64,000 nucleotides of DNA from Larus michahellis (GCF_964199755.1 NC_133900.1:76306727-76370726), one strand, 5' to 3'; positions 1-13,600 are shown, counted from the stretch's first letter. Made by a program: numbers and translations. The notes: generated by a model from the letters alone, not told the origin.

Positions 1-280
1 ATATGCTTAATCACACACTTTTTAAGAAAATGGATATAGTTACATACAGTTTAGATCAATGAACTTAAGATTCAAAAAAATTTTAGCAGCGGCTTTTCAA
101 AACATTATATTACTGCCATCTCTTTTCTTAAAGAATGCAAGACTCCGATGCCTCTTGACCACATTACTATGGCATTACTGGATTTTTGTTGTTATTAAAA
201 ATATAAACAAACTGAAAATTTGTTTTTATAGAAGTGGCTCTTAAAAAACCTGCACAGATTGCAAGCATTCAAGCCATTAC

Positions 281-534
281 CCCAAGATCCAAGACGGTAA
301 GTTTATTCCTGGATAGCAGTAAAGGCCTATTTCACATTTTCCTTGCTGATCACAGTGCTTTTGAAGGAAAGCTGTTAGTTCCGTGGCAAGCTTAACGACC
401 GTCGCATATGTGTAGAAAGCTGGAGGTTTGTCATTGCATTCATCAAACCAAACTGCTTTTCTGCCAGAGTACAGGCCAGCTGCCTGATTCACCAGTTCCT
501 GAAGAGTCATCTCGGCTGCATGCCTTCAGTCCCC
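281..534 (-). CDS. AASDH: AASDH (ACSF4), first coding exon; partial gene
   Basis: This is the N-terminal exon of the acyl-CoA-synthetase-like/2-aminoadipic 6-semialdehyde dehydrogenase protein, an adenylation-domain enzyme of the ANL family with a C-terminal PQQ-type beta-propeller. Seen: an acceptor (ttctttcag-type) ends at 535-536 and the exon has a 24-nt 5' leader. The ATG is at 510-508, and 230 coding nt run to a GT donor at 280-279, splitting the codon after the PSWIL motif. The translation starts MTLQELVNQAAGLYSGRKAV and contains EIGLYCYPGINLPSWILG, which matches the start of vertebrate AASDH from memory. The rest of the gene lies left of the window. Its position next to PPAT agrees with the conserved AASDH-PPAT-PAICS order. 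Confidence is high for identity and good for boundaries. Confidence 0.9.
507..521 (-). promoter_or_regulatory. Tiny upstream ORF overlapping the AASDH start codon
   Basis: In the 24-nt leader of the AASDH exon an upstream ATG (521-519) opens a four-codon ORF. Its TGA stop (509-507) overlaps the AASDH ATG (510-508) as ATGA. If it is in the mature 5' UTR it could permit termination-reinitiation control. Its context is seen directly; its function is inferred. Confidence 0.5.
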
Positions 535-536
535 CT

Positions 537-958
537 GAAAGATTAACAAAACTGACTGCATTGTCATCTACTAACTTTTAATACTTCAGTCAAAGTACAC
601 AAAACACTACCATGTAGAAAAAAAAGATATTTGGCACAAAACACCCAGTTTCATCACACTTTATCTTGCAAAAGCATAAAGCATAATGCTTTTTACCATG
701 GGTCTCATCCTAGGGCCCACGATACAGTAATTCACTAAGATTTCATTGTGCAGACATAGTTTGGAGCTCACTATTGCACCTTTATTTTTAAAGCTAGGCG
801 CAACTGAATTAATAGTTTCATTAACACAACTAAATTAGTAACAGAATTGTGAAATGTCAATCTCTCCTTTGCCAGCAGAAGGACCAACGTCAATTGCCAA
901 GTTCTGTAGGGTACTGGCCGTGCTGGAGCACGTCTCTGCTCTGTGGGGCCCTCCCGCC
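537..958. other. AASDH intron 1, no recognised element
   Basis: AT-rich non-coding sequence between the AASDH coding exon and a CR1 fragment. Short ORFs here show no splice logic or known similarity. Confidence 0.5.
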
Positions 959-1206
959 ATAGAATCACAGAACGGCAGGGGTTGGAAGGGACCTCTGGAG
1001 ATCATCTAGTCCAATCCCCCCAGAGCAGGGTCCCTGCCAGAGCAGGGTCACCCAGAGGAGGTTGCACAGGAACGCGTCCAGGTGGGTTTTAAATGTCTCC
1101 AGAGGAGACTCCACAGCCTCTCTGGGCAGCCTGTGCCAGGGCTCTGCCACCCTCAAAGTTTTTCCTCGTGTTGAGATGGAATTTCCTGTGTTCCCGTTTG
1201 TGCCCG
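959..1206 (-). repeat. CR1 LINE 3' fragment
   Basis: The + strand begins tagaatcacagaacggcagg and continues with ttggaagggacc and catctagtcc, the reverse complement of the CR1 3' end. The element is therefore on the minus strand and 5' truncated. It runs up to the left edge of the CpG island. The right boundary is approximate. Confidence 0.85.
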
Positions 1207-1239
1207 AGACGGATAACCGAGTTCCAGTCACGGCTGACC

Positions 1240-1870
1240 GGAGCGCTCCAGGCTAAGGAAGGCCGGGTCGGCCTCCACCGCGACAGCGGTCCCGATCGAG
1301 GGCAGACGACTCCTCCGCACCCCGCCACGCTCCAAGCCCCCGCCCCGGCCACCGCTTTCACACACACGGTCCGTCCGCTCCCGGACCCAGCGGCACCGCA
1401 ACACAAGCCCCCACCTGAGACAGCACCTCCCGACGCCCTCCTTCCCTCCGCTGCCACCTAGCAACCAAAGGTCAATGCTTCTGATTGGCGGGACGGCGTT
1501 CGTCCTGCCCGACTCGGCAGTAACACGCGCTCTCATTGGCCGGCGGCCGTCGCGCCCTTTGGGCATCCGCAAGCTGCGCCCGGTGGCCTGCGTGGGGCGG
1601 CGCCATTTTCTGCTGAGGGTGAGGGGGGCGGCGGGTGCGGCGGAATCCTCCCAGCCGTGGCCGGTTCTGCGGCAGCGCCTCTTCGGAGAAGAGACAGAGG
1701 CTACAAAAAGCGTAGGGAGCCGGGGTGGAGAGCGAGGTTTCCTCGCCGCGCTCAAATCACTCGTCTGTCCCCGTCCCTTCCGTCCCGGGAGGTGGTACGG
1801 GCCGTAGCCGAGGCTGAGGGGAGGGGAGGGGAGGGGAGGGGACACCGGTAGTGCTCTGCGGGCTGCATGC
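1240..1870 (-). promoter_or_regulatory. AASDH: CpG island, probable AASDH promoter/exon 1
   Basis: A GC- and CpG-rich block stands out against AT-rich flanks, about 0.7-1.3 kb upstream of the AASDH coding exon. Seen: two ATTGG (reverse CCAAT) boxes at 1484-1488 and 1535-1539. A YY1-like element at 1600-1609 (cgccattttc) reads AAAATGGCG on the minus strand, the orientation usual downstream of a sense TSS. A run of GGGGA units lies at 1818-1841. The TSS and the non-coding exon 1 boundaries cannot be fixed by eye. A GAGG|GTGAGG donor-like site on the plus strand at 1619-1620 leaves open a divergent transcript. Long ORFs here are GC artefacts. Confidence 0.7.
1818..1841 (+). repeat. (GGGGA)n tract, G-quadruplex-type
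   Basis: Five consecutive GGGG runs separated by single A residues on the + strand at the edge of the AASDH CpG island. This is a textbook intramolecular G-quadruplex pattern; folding is inferred. Confidence 0.7.
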
Positions 1871-4445
1871 AGGGCAGGAGGATTTAACGTAAAACACGGC
1901 ATGATTTGCCTCAGCTACGAGGCGTTTTCAAGGTGACTTTATTAAAGGAACGCTGGATACGTACTGCCGGCGAGTGCAGCGAAGGGAGAGAGAACGAGAA
2001 GACCGGTTCATATGCGTTTTTAATATTGCGCATGGGAGAAGTTAGACATTAGCTTTCTACTGTTTTGTCACATTTTGTAAATGATAATTTGGCACAGTTG
2101 CAAATTGGTAATACAGCAGAAACAGTTTCACAGTAAAACGTTAAAATTATACAAATAGCGACACCTAAAACCAGAGGAGTTCTTTCCCTCAACATGGTGA
2201 TTGCATGTGTGTGTTTGCTGTATGTGATAAAAAAAGGCCTGGTAACCTGAAGCATAAATCCAGCTGTCAGAGAATAAAGTGACACTTGAAAAGTATCTCC
2301 CCTTTAGTATATTTTGGAAAATGTGTACTAAAGATGAGGCATGTAGTGTGTCTAAAAATTACAGGGCTTACAGCAGCAGATGTCACATGCGTAACGTGGA
2401 AGGAAAAAAGGCATGAGGACTCATTTTATCAAAATCAGAATTATGCCACCAAATGCTCAAATCATATTTAAGCAATTACTACCAGACTTCAAAAATAGCA
2501 GTTACGTTGAAAAAATGTTAAAAGAGTATTTGCACAGGTTTCGTTTACAGTCTGTTCTATAGACGGTTTCAATAAATTCTGCTTGCAACCATGTTAAACT
2601 GTTCACCTAAGTTTTTATCTCAAGTAGAAAGAGCTCCTCACATGTAACCATAACCTAAGATCTCAACTTATCCCTTCTTTTAAAAATGATTGCTTTTTTG
2701 GGGGGCAGGAAAGAAGAAAGGTGAAAAATGTTAATGACAGTTTTTCTGTTTTCTCACACTCCTCCCTGGTTAATCTGGAACCTTTTTCTTCTTTGCTCAA
2801 TTTACTGTCCAGATGAACTGTTACGGTTCTATTAAAAAACAAACAAACTTGCTGATTAGACGAAAGAGATACTCATATATCTCCCAATATGCAGATCTGG
2901 GCTTTGTTGAAGAACACACAGAGCCCACCGCTTATGAAAATCTAGATTCTCCCATAGGCCTGACTGCAAGTAGGTTCTGATTCAACTGCACGAGGCACAG
3001 TCTTGACTTCATTAAATGTATTTATGCGCTTTCTTGAATTGGGACTATTGTTTTGTGATTGTCTGTCAGGCACAATTGCTATAAATCCCACATAAGAAAG
3101 CTCACTTCTGAATTTAATCACCAGTGCTGTAATTCTCAACCATGTGGAAGATGATGGGGAAGGAAGAAGCTGTTAAACTTCGCTATTATTTTTTTAACAG
3201 TGTCACAAACAATTATAAGGCCAAAATACACAATATTAAATACAAAATCTAAAATTAAGTTGCTGGTATTCAGTGAAAAAACTGAGGTATACAAAATATT
3301 TTTACAATTGTGCGTAAATTTGCAGTAAGTTTTCAAAAGGTGCTTTTCCATTTTCAGCTAAGTGGTTCGTTGTCCAAGTGATCTTCATGTATACAAGTAA
3401 CTGTGTAATTGTGACCAGTTAAAAAACACAATGCATTCAATAGCTAATGGTTCTTCAGAACTCTTTTTTTTTAAAAAACATTACATTTATTGTAACAGCA
3501 GTAATGTAGCAAAATAAGACTATACCCAAAACAACTCATAATCTTGATACGTTGATATGTTGTTTTTACTGTTAAAAATTAAAAGTTGCTTTATTTTCAG
3601 TTTACTTTGGATGTTGACATATGAAAAGCACACTGAGCATTAGCTCAGAATTCAGAAACTGTGAGGATTTATCCTGGAGAAAACAAGATATAAAACAGAA
3701 AAAAAATGGCAGTGCCAAGTATTTTTTCTCCTTCCACATCCTATTGGCAATTGATAAAAGCACACCAAGATAATGTAACTACACTGGACTTCAAAAAAAT
3801 AATTTTAAAGTTACAAAACTAGAGAGGTTTTGGCTGAGCATTTCCCTGAGTCTTCATTTGTTAAAATCATACACTAGGTATTATGTTCATAGAATCTGTT
3901 ACAAAGGGCTTGATTAATAAAGGCTGTGTAGCTATATATGCAAAAGTTCGGTACGTCTATTCTTAGAAAGCCTAAGCAAGAACTGCTGAGGAAACGATTC
4001 CTCAGAATCTGGTATTTTTCCTAAGGAGAAAAGCAAACTTCACGGACTTTTGCATTAAGATTTTGGTAATTTGAAATTACACCACACGGTTCATGATTTG
4101 TGAACAAGTCTAACAGGGATATCATTTGGGGCAAGACTGAAACAAAAAAAACTCTGGGACTGCTACATAATTAAAAAAAAAACTTTGGTTTTTATAATTT
4201 TTTGTGAGAAAATAGAAGGCACAACTGTGCATCAAAACTACATGATTTTGTATTTTAATCTGCTTACATTGTTTTTATCGGCACATCGGACTTTCTGCAA
4301 GTCTTTACTGTAAAGATGTATTTTATTAACAGTGATTAGTTGGCTGTAATAAGCTTTCTGTATGATCTAAATGTAAGAAGGCCATTAGCATCTTTGAAAA
4401 AGGTACATTCCACGAAAGATGAACTGATGCCCATCCACTAAACGT
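1871..4445 (-). other. PPAT: PPAT 3' UTR and PPAT-AASDH intergenic interval
   Basis: AT-rich sequence after the PPAT stop. AATAAA signals on the minus strand (tttatt on +) are at 4322-4327, about 120 nt past the stop, and at 3590-3595, 3486-3491 and 1938-1943. I cannot tell which is used. The last would put the PPAT 3' end directly against the AASDH CpG island. No coding exon is recognised here. Confidence 0.5.
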
Positions 4446-4621
4446 TCACCACTCAAGCTCCACAGGATACTCCCCAGTGAGACACGCTGTGCAATGACCA
4501 ATCTTTCCGAGGCGCGATTTTTGGCTTTTAAAGCTGTTCTCGTTCTCTTGTCTCGCTTTGATGCTTTCTTGCACGGACGATACCAGCCCTTCCACAGAAA
4601 GATAGACAACACTGTCTGCGC
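4446..4621 (-). CDS. PPAT: PPAT coding exon 11 (last)
   Basis: 176 nt, [18 protein letters not shown] through [17 protein letters not shown] and a TGA stop at 4446-4448. The CTAC pair supplies the last two Fe-S ligands. The 3' UTR follows. Confidence 0.95.
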
Positions 4622-7600
4622 CTAGAGGAAATAAAGAATATACGTCACCCATATTGCACAAATAGAACCAAAATTCATAGTGTGCATCAAGACTCCCTAA
4701 ACTCCCTGTAGTTTCCCAGTAGTTGGGGTCTGGAAGCAGATGTGTGCATGGCTGGTGCTTCCCAACCTGCACGGCTTGGACCACAAACCCTTACGGGGAC
4801 TTGGAGAAGGGGACAACCATCACATTAAAAAAACCCCCAGTATGCAGTTCGTGTGAATGTGCTAGCAGTAGGGAAGTTTGAAAGCCTTTTCACGTCATTA
4901 GTTTTCTATCGTTTGAACTCATTACTTTGTGAATAATACTTAAAAATGAGAGAGTACAAACTTGAAATACTTCAACATGCCTTCATAATAATTTCGGGGA
5001 AAAGAAGTCATTGTAATACTGGAGTAAGTATTTAACACAGGAAATCCAAGTTTACCGTTTTCTAACTGTAACCACAGCTATGTTCTTAAACTATTTTTCA
5101 AAATCTTTTGCAGGACAATAGGCCGCGTATAGTAGATTTCCTCACTCTCAAGCCTTCACATGACTTCTCTTGCTGATACCCAGATGAAGAGCACGTTATT
5201 TACCACAGCACAAGCAACATAAGCTGTCGGTTCTTTTGTTCTGCTGCAAACGTGACTCATTCTAGAGATCTGAGAATGTATTTAACATTTTTTGATTAGT
5301 TTCAAATGTCATTTCTTTTAAAGTGGACTATATAATGCAGTTAAATTTATTTACATAAATTTAAATTCATAGGAAAATCAGTAGGTGTTTACAAATTCCA
5401 AACCTATTTTTATGACTGTATCATGAAAGTGAAACTACATTAGCTTTTTATTATAGGATAGATTTTCACCACATATTTTCTTCCTGGTATTTTGCCGACA
5501 GCAGCTCCTTGTTGTAAAGACTTTCCCAGAAGGATCTCTAAGTATTGGAAAGCTGTGTTGTCACACCTTATTTGTAACTTATGTTCATGCAATTATTCTA
5601 ATGCCTTCTATTGTTTGGAGAAATATAATTCACTGACTGTGTTAAAAAAAAAAAGGGTGTAACTAAATTGTTTTGATCTGTAGGGTAACTCACAATGCAG
5701 AAATTTAGTGCATCAACCATAGGATTTCTTAGTCAGTTTTGCCACTGTTGCCTTGATGTATTGTCCTTAATCTTGATGTAGACAATAAAATAGCTACAGG
5801 TAAAATCTCTCTCTCAAAAAAAAAAAAAAAAAAAGAAAAAAGAGAGAAGAAAAGGAGAAAGAAAAGGAGAAAGAAAAAAAAGAGCAAAAAAGGGAAAAAA
5901 AGAAGAAGCATTTACCTATATAGTTTGCAAGATCATGGAATTCAGGTCTGTTGGCAATGAGTTCTTCTTTAGTTGGAATGTTTATTCCCATGTAACAAGG
6001 AAATCTTATGGGAGGTGAAGCCACACGGATGTGCACCTGAATAAAAATACAGTTTCAAGACAGACCGTTATAAGGTGAAGGGCAACAGATCATAACACAA
6101 TAGCAAAGTCTCAGTTCTGCAAAATAATCATGAAGAACAGAGCAGAGCACTACACAGAAGTCATTACAGTTAAAAGTAAGATAAAGGGATTTTTTTTTCT
6201 GATTTTTAGAATTTATTTTTACAATATTTCCTAATGTTATTCATAGAATCATAGAATAGTTTGGGTTGGAAGGGACCTTTAAAGGTCATCTAGTCCAGCC
6301 CCCTGCAATGAGCAGGGACATCTCCAACTAGATCAGGTTGCTCAGAGCCCCGTCCAACCTGACCTTGGATGTTGCCAGGATGGGGCATCTACCACCTCTC
6401 TGGGCAACCTGGGCCAGTGTTCCACCACCCTCAGCATAAAGAATTTCTTCCTTATATCTAATCTAAATCTCCCCTCTTTGAGTATAAAACTGTTACCCCT
6501 TGTCCTGTCGCTACACTCCCTGATCAAAGAGTCCCTCAAAGGCTTTCCTGTAGCCCCCTTTATGGAATGTGCTCTAAGGTCTCCCTGGAGCCTTCTCTTC
6601 TCCAGGCTGAACAACCCCAACTCTCTCAGCCTGTCCTCACAGCAGAGGTGCACCAGCCCTCTGAGCATCTTTGAGGACTCCTCTGGACCCGCTCCAACAG
6701 TTCCACGTCCTTCTTGTGCTGAGGGCCCCCAAGCTGGATAGAGTGCTCCAGCTGGGGTCTCACCAGAGTGGAGTAGAGGGGCAGAATCCCCTCCCTCGAT
6801 CTGCTGGGTCATGTTGCTTTTGATGCAGCCCAGGATGCGGTTGGCTTTCTGGGCTGCGTTATAAATGGAGACCTGTTCCTCTCCCCTTCATCACCCAAAA
6901 AACAGTCATACAAAAGAAACTTCTCAAACCTGTCTTCAACAATAAACATGCATTAACCATTGATTTTTTTGCACGCTTGTCCTTTTAAATAGTGAAACAA
7001 CGTATAGTACAACTGAAGACAAAACCCTGTGCTTTACCCTTCCATCAGTCTCCTATTTACATCTGTAGTGTATTGACTGAAAATTAACTTACCTCTTTGG
7101 CTCCTGATTCTCTCAGTAGTTTTATTATGGGTGAAATGGTATTGCCCCTCACAATTGAATCATCAATGATAACAACTCGCTTGCCTTTAAAATTATCAGA
7201 CAGAACGCCAAACTTCTTTGCAACACCAAGTTGCCGTAACCTCATATTTGGCTGGATAAACGTTCTCCCTACATATCGATTTTTACAGAGTACTTCAACG
7301 TATGGTAGTCCGCACTGTAAACAGGAGACAGTTAAACAGAATTAATATCTAAAGAACTGGTTATTTTCAGTTATTGTTTTAAAAAAACAACCTCAGGACT
7401 TAGTATGACTTCACAGTAATCAAAAAGCTTTACAAAACTCGTAACGGCCCATACCATTATACTCCATTCGAAAAAGAGATATGTGTAAATACGCTTGGGG
7501 AATAAAATAAGCACGTTAACATATACCTTTTGAGCATAACCCAGAGCTGCTGGGGTTGCAGACTCTGGAACGGTGCTGACCAGGTCTGCTTCCACGGGTG

Positions 7601-10600
7601 CTTCGATGGCAAGCTGCTGCCCGCATCTTCTCCTGACTGAATACACCATCTGACCTAAGGACAGCAAAAAGTGGTTTTCCTGGTATGCATAATTCAGATT
7701 TCCTCTGTTTGCTCTACAAATTTCTGTGGCAAGTCGCAGGTGTACAAGTCAGTGAGAAAAGCTCCAGAACTAATAAGCGTTCACATAAGGTCATTTTTTA
7801 TTTCCTTCCATAATGTCATACTTTAACATTCACATTCATATCACCACACAGAGAATTAAAATCCAGTTTGCTCTAATCTGGTAACTAAAGGTCCCGTGGA
7901 TGTTACAAAATCTATTTACAGGAGGAAAGAAGAAGTAGAAATTACACCTGCGTGTTCATAATGTGCATATTCTATTTTTAGGGTGGTTTCTCCTGCAAAG
8001 TTTTTGCAACCCTGCTGTCTGCCTCTGCCCACTTACTAACTTTGAAGCAGTTGGCAAAATTCACCCCAAATTAAGTATGGGGATGAGAGGCCTCAGAAGC
8101 TTTTAAGGCCCTAAAAAATTTGCAACGTGGGAGGGAACTGGGAGTATTGTGGTGGGATGTGGCAAAGGGTACCGCGGCAGTACTAAGGAATGTAAGAAGG
8201 GAGGGTATTGAAGGGCAAAAGGATCATGAAAAAAAGGGATGTGGGATGAAACTGGCTTTATAAAGGTGGAGAACCGTATTGGACCAACAGATGACATGTC
8301 CGTAGAAAGCAAAGAAGAGCTTGTTCGTTGGGTATGACAGTCCTAGCTAATACCTTGTCACTAAGACAATTTTGGAGGGCTTCTACTGAAATAATAATAA
8401 AAGCATTAGACTGCCAACCCCAAGTGCTTACATAATGCATAGAGTGACGTGTTATATTAAAAGCATCTTCCTGAAATAAGCCTTTCTTGCAAAGAAAATG
8501 CCAAGATAGAGTTATTTTGCAAATCCTATTTCATAAGTCTAATTTTTAAGAAGTTTTCCAAGAACTAATAAAGTTCCTTTCTTAAGTCTCTCACTTTTAA
8601 GGGCTGTTTCCTTTACCTTAATCATGTTTGTGGCCCTTTTCATCCCTTCCATTAGACCACGCAGGCCGGCCTGACTGAGGCCATGTGCAAAGCCAGGAAC
8701 AGCAAGGTGATGTTATTACATGCTCCTCCTGATGAGTTTTATCTCAAGAACAGTGCCAACCTGTTCTGTCCCAGCCCTGCTCTGCAAGCTCACATTCCAT
8801 GGTACCCTACTGTGATGCCAAGATCCCTTCCAGAGCCATTGTTCTCCAGGATGACATCTCCTGGGATGGGGAAGGGCTTTGTACATTGTATCTTCTTACC
8901 TTCAAAAATACTGTCTGGTCTTGCAAAATAAACATATTCAAAGATGCAGAATGCTGAGGGATCTCCTTCAGGTCTTGGTACAACATCCAGCGTCTGCACG
9001 TCATATCTGGATATTTTCACAATCTCTCCAGGAAGGACCTCGCGATAGTATCTTGAAAGAGAAATACATGGCGTTTAGAAATGTCCCGAACCTGAATGAT
9101 AGCTTCAAAATATAAGCAAGATTAAAGTCACAGAAAAAATGCTTTTGAACATCCTAGCACATTTGTTTCTATCTTAGGATTTGACTAGGGTGTTTCAAGA
9201 CCAACATGCTAAGACAAGTGATCCTTCCTAAAACAGTCTGAATTAATAACCAAAAGCAGTAAATTAATACTTAGTACCAGAGAATTGCGGTATTCTTCCT
9301 ATATGTGAGCCGTACAGTACTCAGTCTAGTACAGGCTTAATTCACATTATATTTTAATCATTTAGCCCTAGAGCAATACTAGGGAACTTTTCTATGACTA
9401 TCTATTATAATACAATATAAAAAACATAATCAACAATAAAGATGGGAGCCAAAAAAATCCTGCCCCACCGTCTAGAGAAATACCTGTCTAGTGGTGACAG
9501 GTAGCTACCTCTGAATAAAGTAAAACTGACTGGAAACATACATTCCAATTCTCATATCTGAAGAAATATTATGAATTAAGAAACGGTATTAGGTTTATTA
9601 TGTTACAGTGTTTAACCTTATTATGCATTTTTCTAGATCCTTTAGTGAGTCCTCAGGTGGCTATTCAAACACCTTCAGTGTGAATCTATCACACAACATT
9701 GAAATATTCTGGAGATCTAAATCAGAGGTGAGTCAATTTGTGCGTATTTGCTGGTGATATGTTAGCATTAACAGGCAGCAGCACTGGCTACAGCAGAACT
9801 TGATAGACAAAATTGCCTTTTAAAAAACCCCACAGGCTTCAGCTGATGGTCCTACATGGTAAGCTTCTCTTAACAGAGATTTTGAAGAAGTTTCAGAAAA
9901 CAGATGTAGAATAAATTGTCTCAAGAAAGCCCCTGTTACCAACAGCTAACACAGATCCTACACAGATAGGGTAGAAGTTACAGTAAAAGAACACGGAACA
10001 CCTTCAATAAATCACTGCAGAATGGAATAAAAGACTACTAAAGTAGCATAGAATCATAGAACCATAGAATCATAGAATGTGTTGGGTTGGAAGGGACCTC
10101 TAAAGGCCATCTAGTCCAACCCCCCTGCAGTAAGCAGGGACATCTTCAACTCGATCAGGTTGCTCAGAGCCTCATCAAGCCTGGCCTTGAATGTCTCCAG
10201 GGATGGAGCCTCCACCACCTCTCTGGGCAGCCTGTGCCATTGCCTCACCACCCTCAGTGTAAAGAACTTCTTCCCAATGTCTAATCTAAACCTGCCCTTT
10301 TCTAGTTTAAAGCCATTGCCCCTCGTCCTATCGCTACATGCCCTTGCAAACAGCCCCTCCCCAGCTTTCCTGTAGCCCCTTCAGGTACTGGAAGGGGCTG
10401 TAGAGTCTCCCTGCCTGGAGTCTTCTCTTCTCCAGGCTGAACAACCCCAACTCCCTCAGCCTGTCCTCACAGCAGAGGTGCTCCAGCCCTCGGATCATCT
10501 TCGTGGCCTCCTCTGGACCCGCTCCAACAGGTCCACGTCCTTCTTGTGCGAAGGGCTCCAGAGCTGGACACAGTACTGGACAAAGTAGAGTCACGTTGCT

Positions 10601-13600
10601 TCCTGGGTTTGCTTTACATTTCTTTTTATTCAGTGGTTGTGTTCTTCATGCAGTTTTGCACTTTTTTTTATTTGATGAGGATCCACCTTTATTTACTAGC
10701 CTACTCCCCAAATGCACATTTTTATAATGTCTGATTAGGACATAGAGTAAATACACTTCCTCGTAATCTTTCTTCCTTCAATTATGTTCTAGTTCACAAT
10801 TGCCTTCCACTCCAAACTTCTAAAGATCAATTTGGGGTCTCCTGAAGAGCCTCTTCACTTCCCTTTTGTCCAGAGACAGTATCACACGTTTATTTTCAGA
10901 CTGTCTTAGCTAGAGAGGTAATGTGAATGTCGTCTTGTGTTATGGCTCTAGATGGGTGTTTGCACGCGTGGAAATAGTTTCAGGTGCCCATCATGTTTTT
11001 CAAACAAGGGGACTGGCTTGTCCAACAGCACAGGCTACAGCTCAGGTTAGTCCAGCCTGTGAACTACCAATGTAACCTTTCTGTAAGTGAAGAATTATTT
11101 TGTAATACAACAATTCTGCTGCAAACTAGGCTAAATTTAAAAACTTACATGGATAACCGGGTTTAATGCAACAAGTAAGAGGCACTTCCTTTACAACAGT
11201 GAAGTCATCTTTACTGTTACTTTCTGAACACCTAATTCATCTTTTACATGGATCTGTTCAAGAAAATAAACTGGCAAAAAACAGGACTGCCAAAAAAAAA
11301 TCAACCCTCCAAACAAACTAGTCCTTGACGTCTTTCACATTGTTAAAGATTATGATATTTAGCAATTTGAGGTTTAATGTTTAATCGCTGCTCAAGGGGA
11401 GCTTTCAGATAAATTAAGAATTGTGGCACTTACTCTGCACCAATAGACAAAAAGCTACAGGATTCAGAGGAGACGACCCATCCTTCTGTTTCACTGTTAT
11501 CTTTTCCTGAAATGAAAGACTGCAGTTAGAGTCCACAATTCTTCTTACCGTTACCCCCCGCAATTGCATTTCTACTGCAGTATCTGGCTTGCTGTGGCTT
11601 AGCTTGCCAAGTGCACAATTAAAGACTGTTGTAATTTCTAACTAAAAGGTAAAGCATTCCAAAGTTTCTGTAATATTATTAAAAAATCCAAGCAAACAAT
11701 GTAAACACCATAAACCTGCTCTAGGCAGAAGTGGAAGTAACAGCATCATATTCCCAGTTCACAAAGACAATTCCGATAACTACCTTTGTTATCTCTGCAC
11801 TATTTCAAACTTTTCCAATTCTAGTTCAGTGACTTTAGATACAGATAACTGTATCTAACTAACTGTACCACTTGTGTGAACTTTTGTAGGTGGCCAGACG
11901 ACCACCAGAGGTGCCTTCCAGCCTCAACCCTTCTGTGATTCTGTTTGTCCCTGCTTTCCTGTTTAGGTGATGAGATGTTAATTAAATTTTCATGAATATT
12001 CTATTACAGTTGGGCTGGCTAATTCTGACACTGTCATCAAGCGACGGGGATTACCTTTTGCTGGGGAACGGAAAAGATGTTTGCAGACTTCCTACAAATT
12101 ATTTTTTCCTTACCAACATTTTTTTTGTTTTGAATTTTCAAAATTGACTTTTGCATCACATATTCCTACTTACACCTCAGTAAGTGGGGCTTTAATGACT
12201 TATCAGTGATTTCAGGCACAAACTATACATATACATGTATATATGTGTATATGAATATATATGGATGGTTTACCTTTTCCATTCATGTCCCCTACTGGAA
12301 TAAGGCGACCAATGCAGAGTGGGCGATTCCCATACGGATCACGTACTGCATAGATTATGTCTTTATGCATAATGAGCAATGAATACGAAGTTGGAGTTTC
12401 ATTCATTAGATTTTTTATTCTGAAATGAGACATAGGTGAACATAATCATGTGCATTTACAGCAGCGTACCACGCTGAGATCGGACTGCTGTTCTTGATTT
12501 CAAAACCCATCCTCCTCACCTTGCTACCCAGTCGGCTGTATCGTCGTTTTCTAGAGGGGGCGTGAAAGCCAGCAGCTGGGTGATCAGTTCACTGTCAGAA
12601 CTGGTCGACAGTCCTACACCATGCCGCATAAGCTTTTAAGGCACAAAACAAAAGTGTTACCAACATTTTAAAAAAAATATCCACATAACACTGCTCAGAT
12701 TTTAATCTAACGGCACATTTGTGCAATGAACAAATGTTTTAAAACACATCAGTGTTTCTGGTGATCAGATCATAATAATGTCAAATTTCTTCCAACAAAC
12801 CAAATATGTAAAACAAGCTGGTACAATCATCTATGCCTGGTACTACATTTCTCCCTTTGCATCCCGTTCCTTCACTCCACATGCAACCAAAATTAATACC
12901 ATCAATATTCAGGGCATAAATTCATGTTTGGGTCATTTAATCAGCTTTGTGCTTCTGCTTGCTCTGGGAAGAGAGGGAAACTATACAAGAGAAAATATGG
13001 AATTACCTATAGCAGATACAGAAAGAGATATCAGGGCAGAATGGTGGTTTGGGCACAAAACAACAACAAAAAAAAGAAGTGTGAAGAGAAGCAGAGTGGG
13101 ATTAAAAAACTGAAATCCCACAACGCAAAGTTTGCTAGACCTGGTTAGTCAAATTGTTCTGTCTTGGCGTATTTATGCTTCTAAGAGAGAAGAGAACCTG
13201 CAGTGTATCTAGCCAACTATTACAACTCATTCAATGCTATATGCATTACAGTTCCTAATTTGTATCTTTAGAAATCATTCATCACGTGATTCTGATTCCC
13301 TCCTCTGAATGTACACTTCCTCACCACTGTTTTTTTTCTCCCATCCATTCATACGCTTGGGGCTCTGATTAAAGAAGGGCTAGGTTCCTTTGGGCACGCC
13401 ATGCGTTTTCCTCACTTCAATGCAAGAGTACGTCCTCTCGCTTTTGGATGGAACATACCATAGCAGAGGTTTCACAATGAAACATCTGCTAAATTTTAAT
13501 TCGGTTCTTTAACACATACCCTTCTAGCCACACTATAAAATTTGGCACTTGTTGGTTTATGTCCTGATGGTGCTCATGATTAATTTTGCAAGCCACGAAT

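Noticed and set aside
1228..1902. 224-codon open frame in the AASDH CpG island
   Set aside because: Same GC artefact; overlapping long frames on both strands and no known motif.
5794..6036. Phe/Ser-rich extension of PPAT exon 10
   Set aside because: It is intron read-through into a low-complexity tract; a good donor at 5915-5914 and frame continuity with exon 11 end the exon at 5916.
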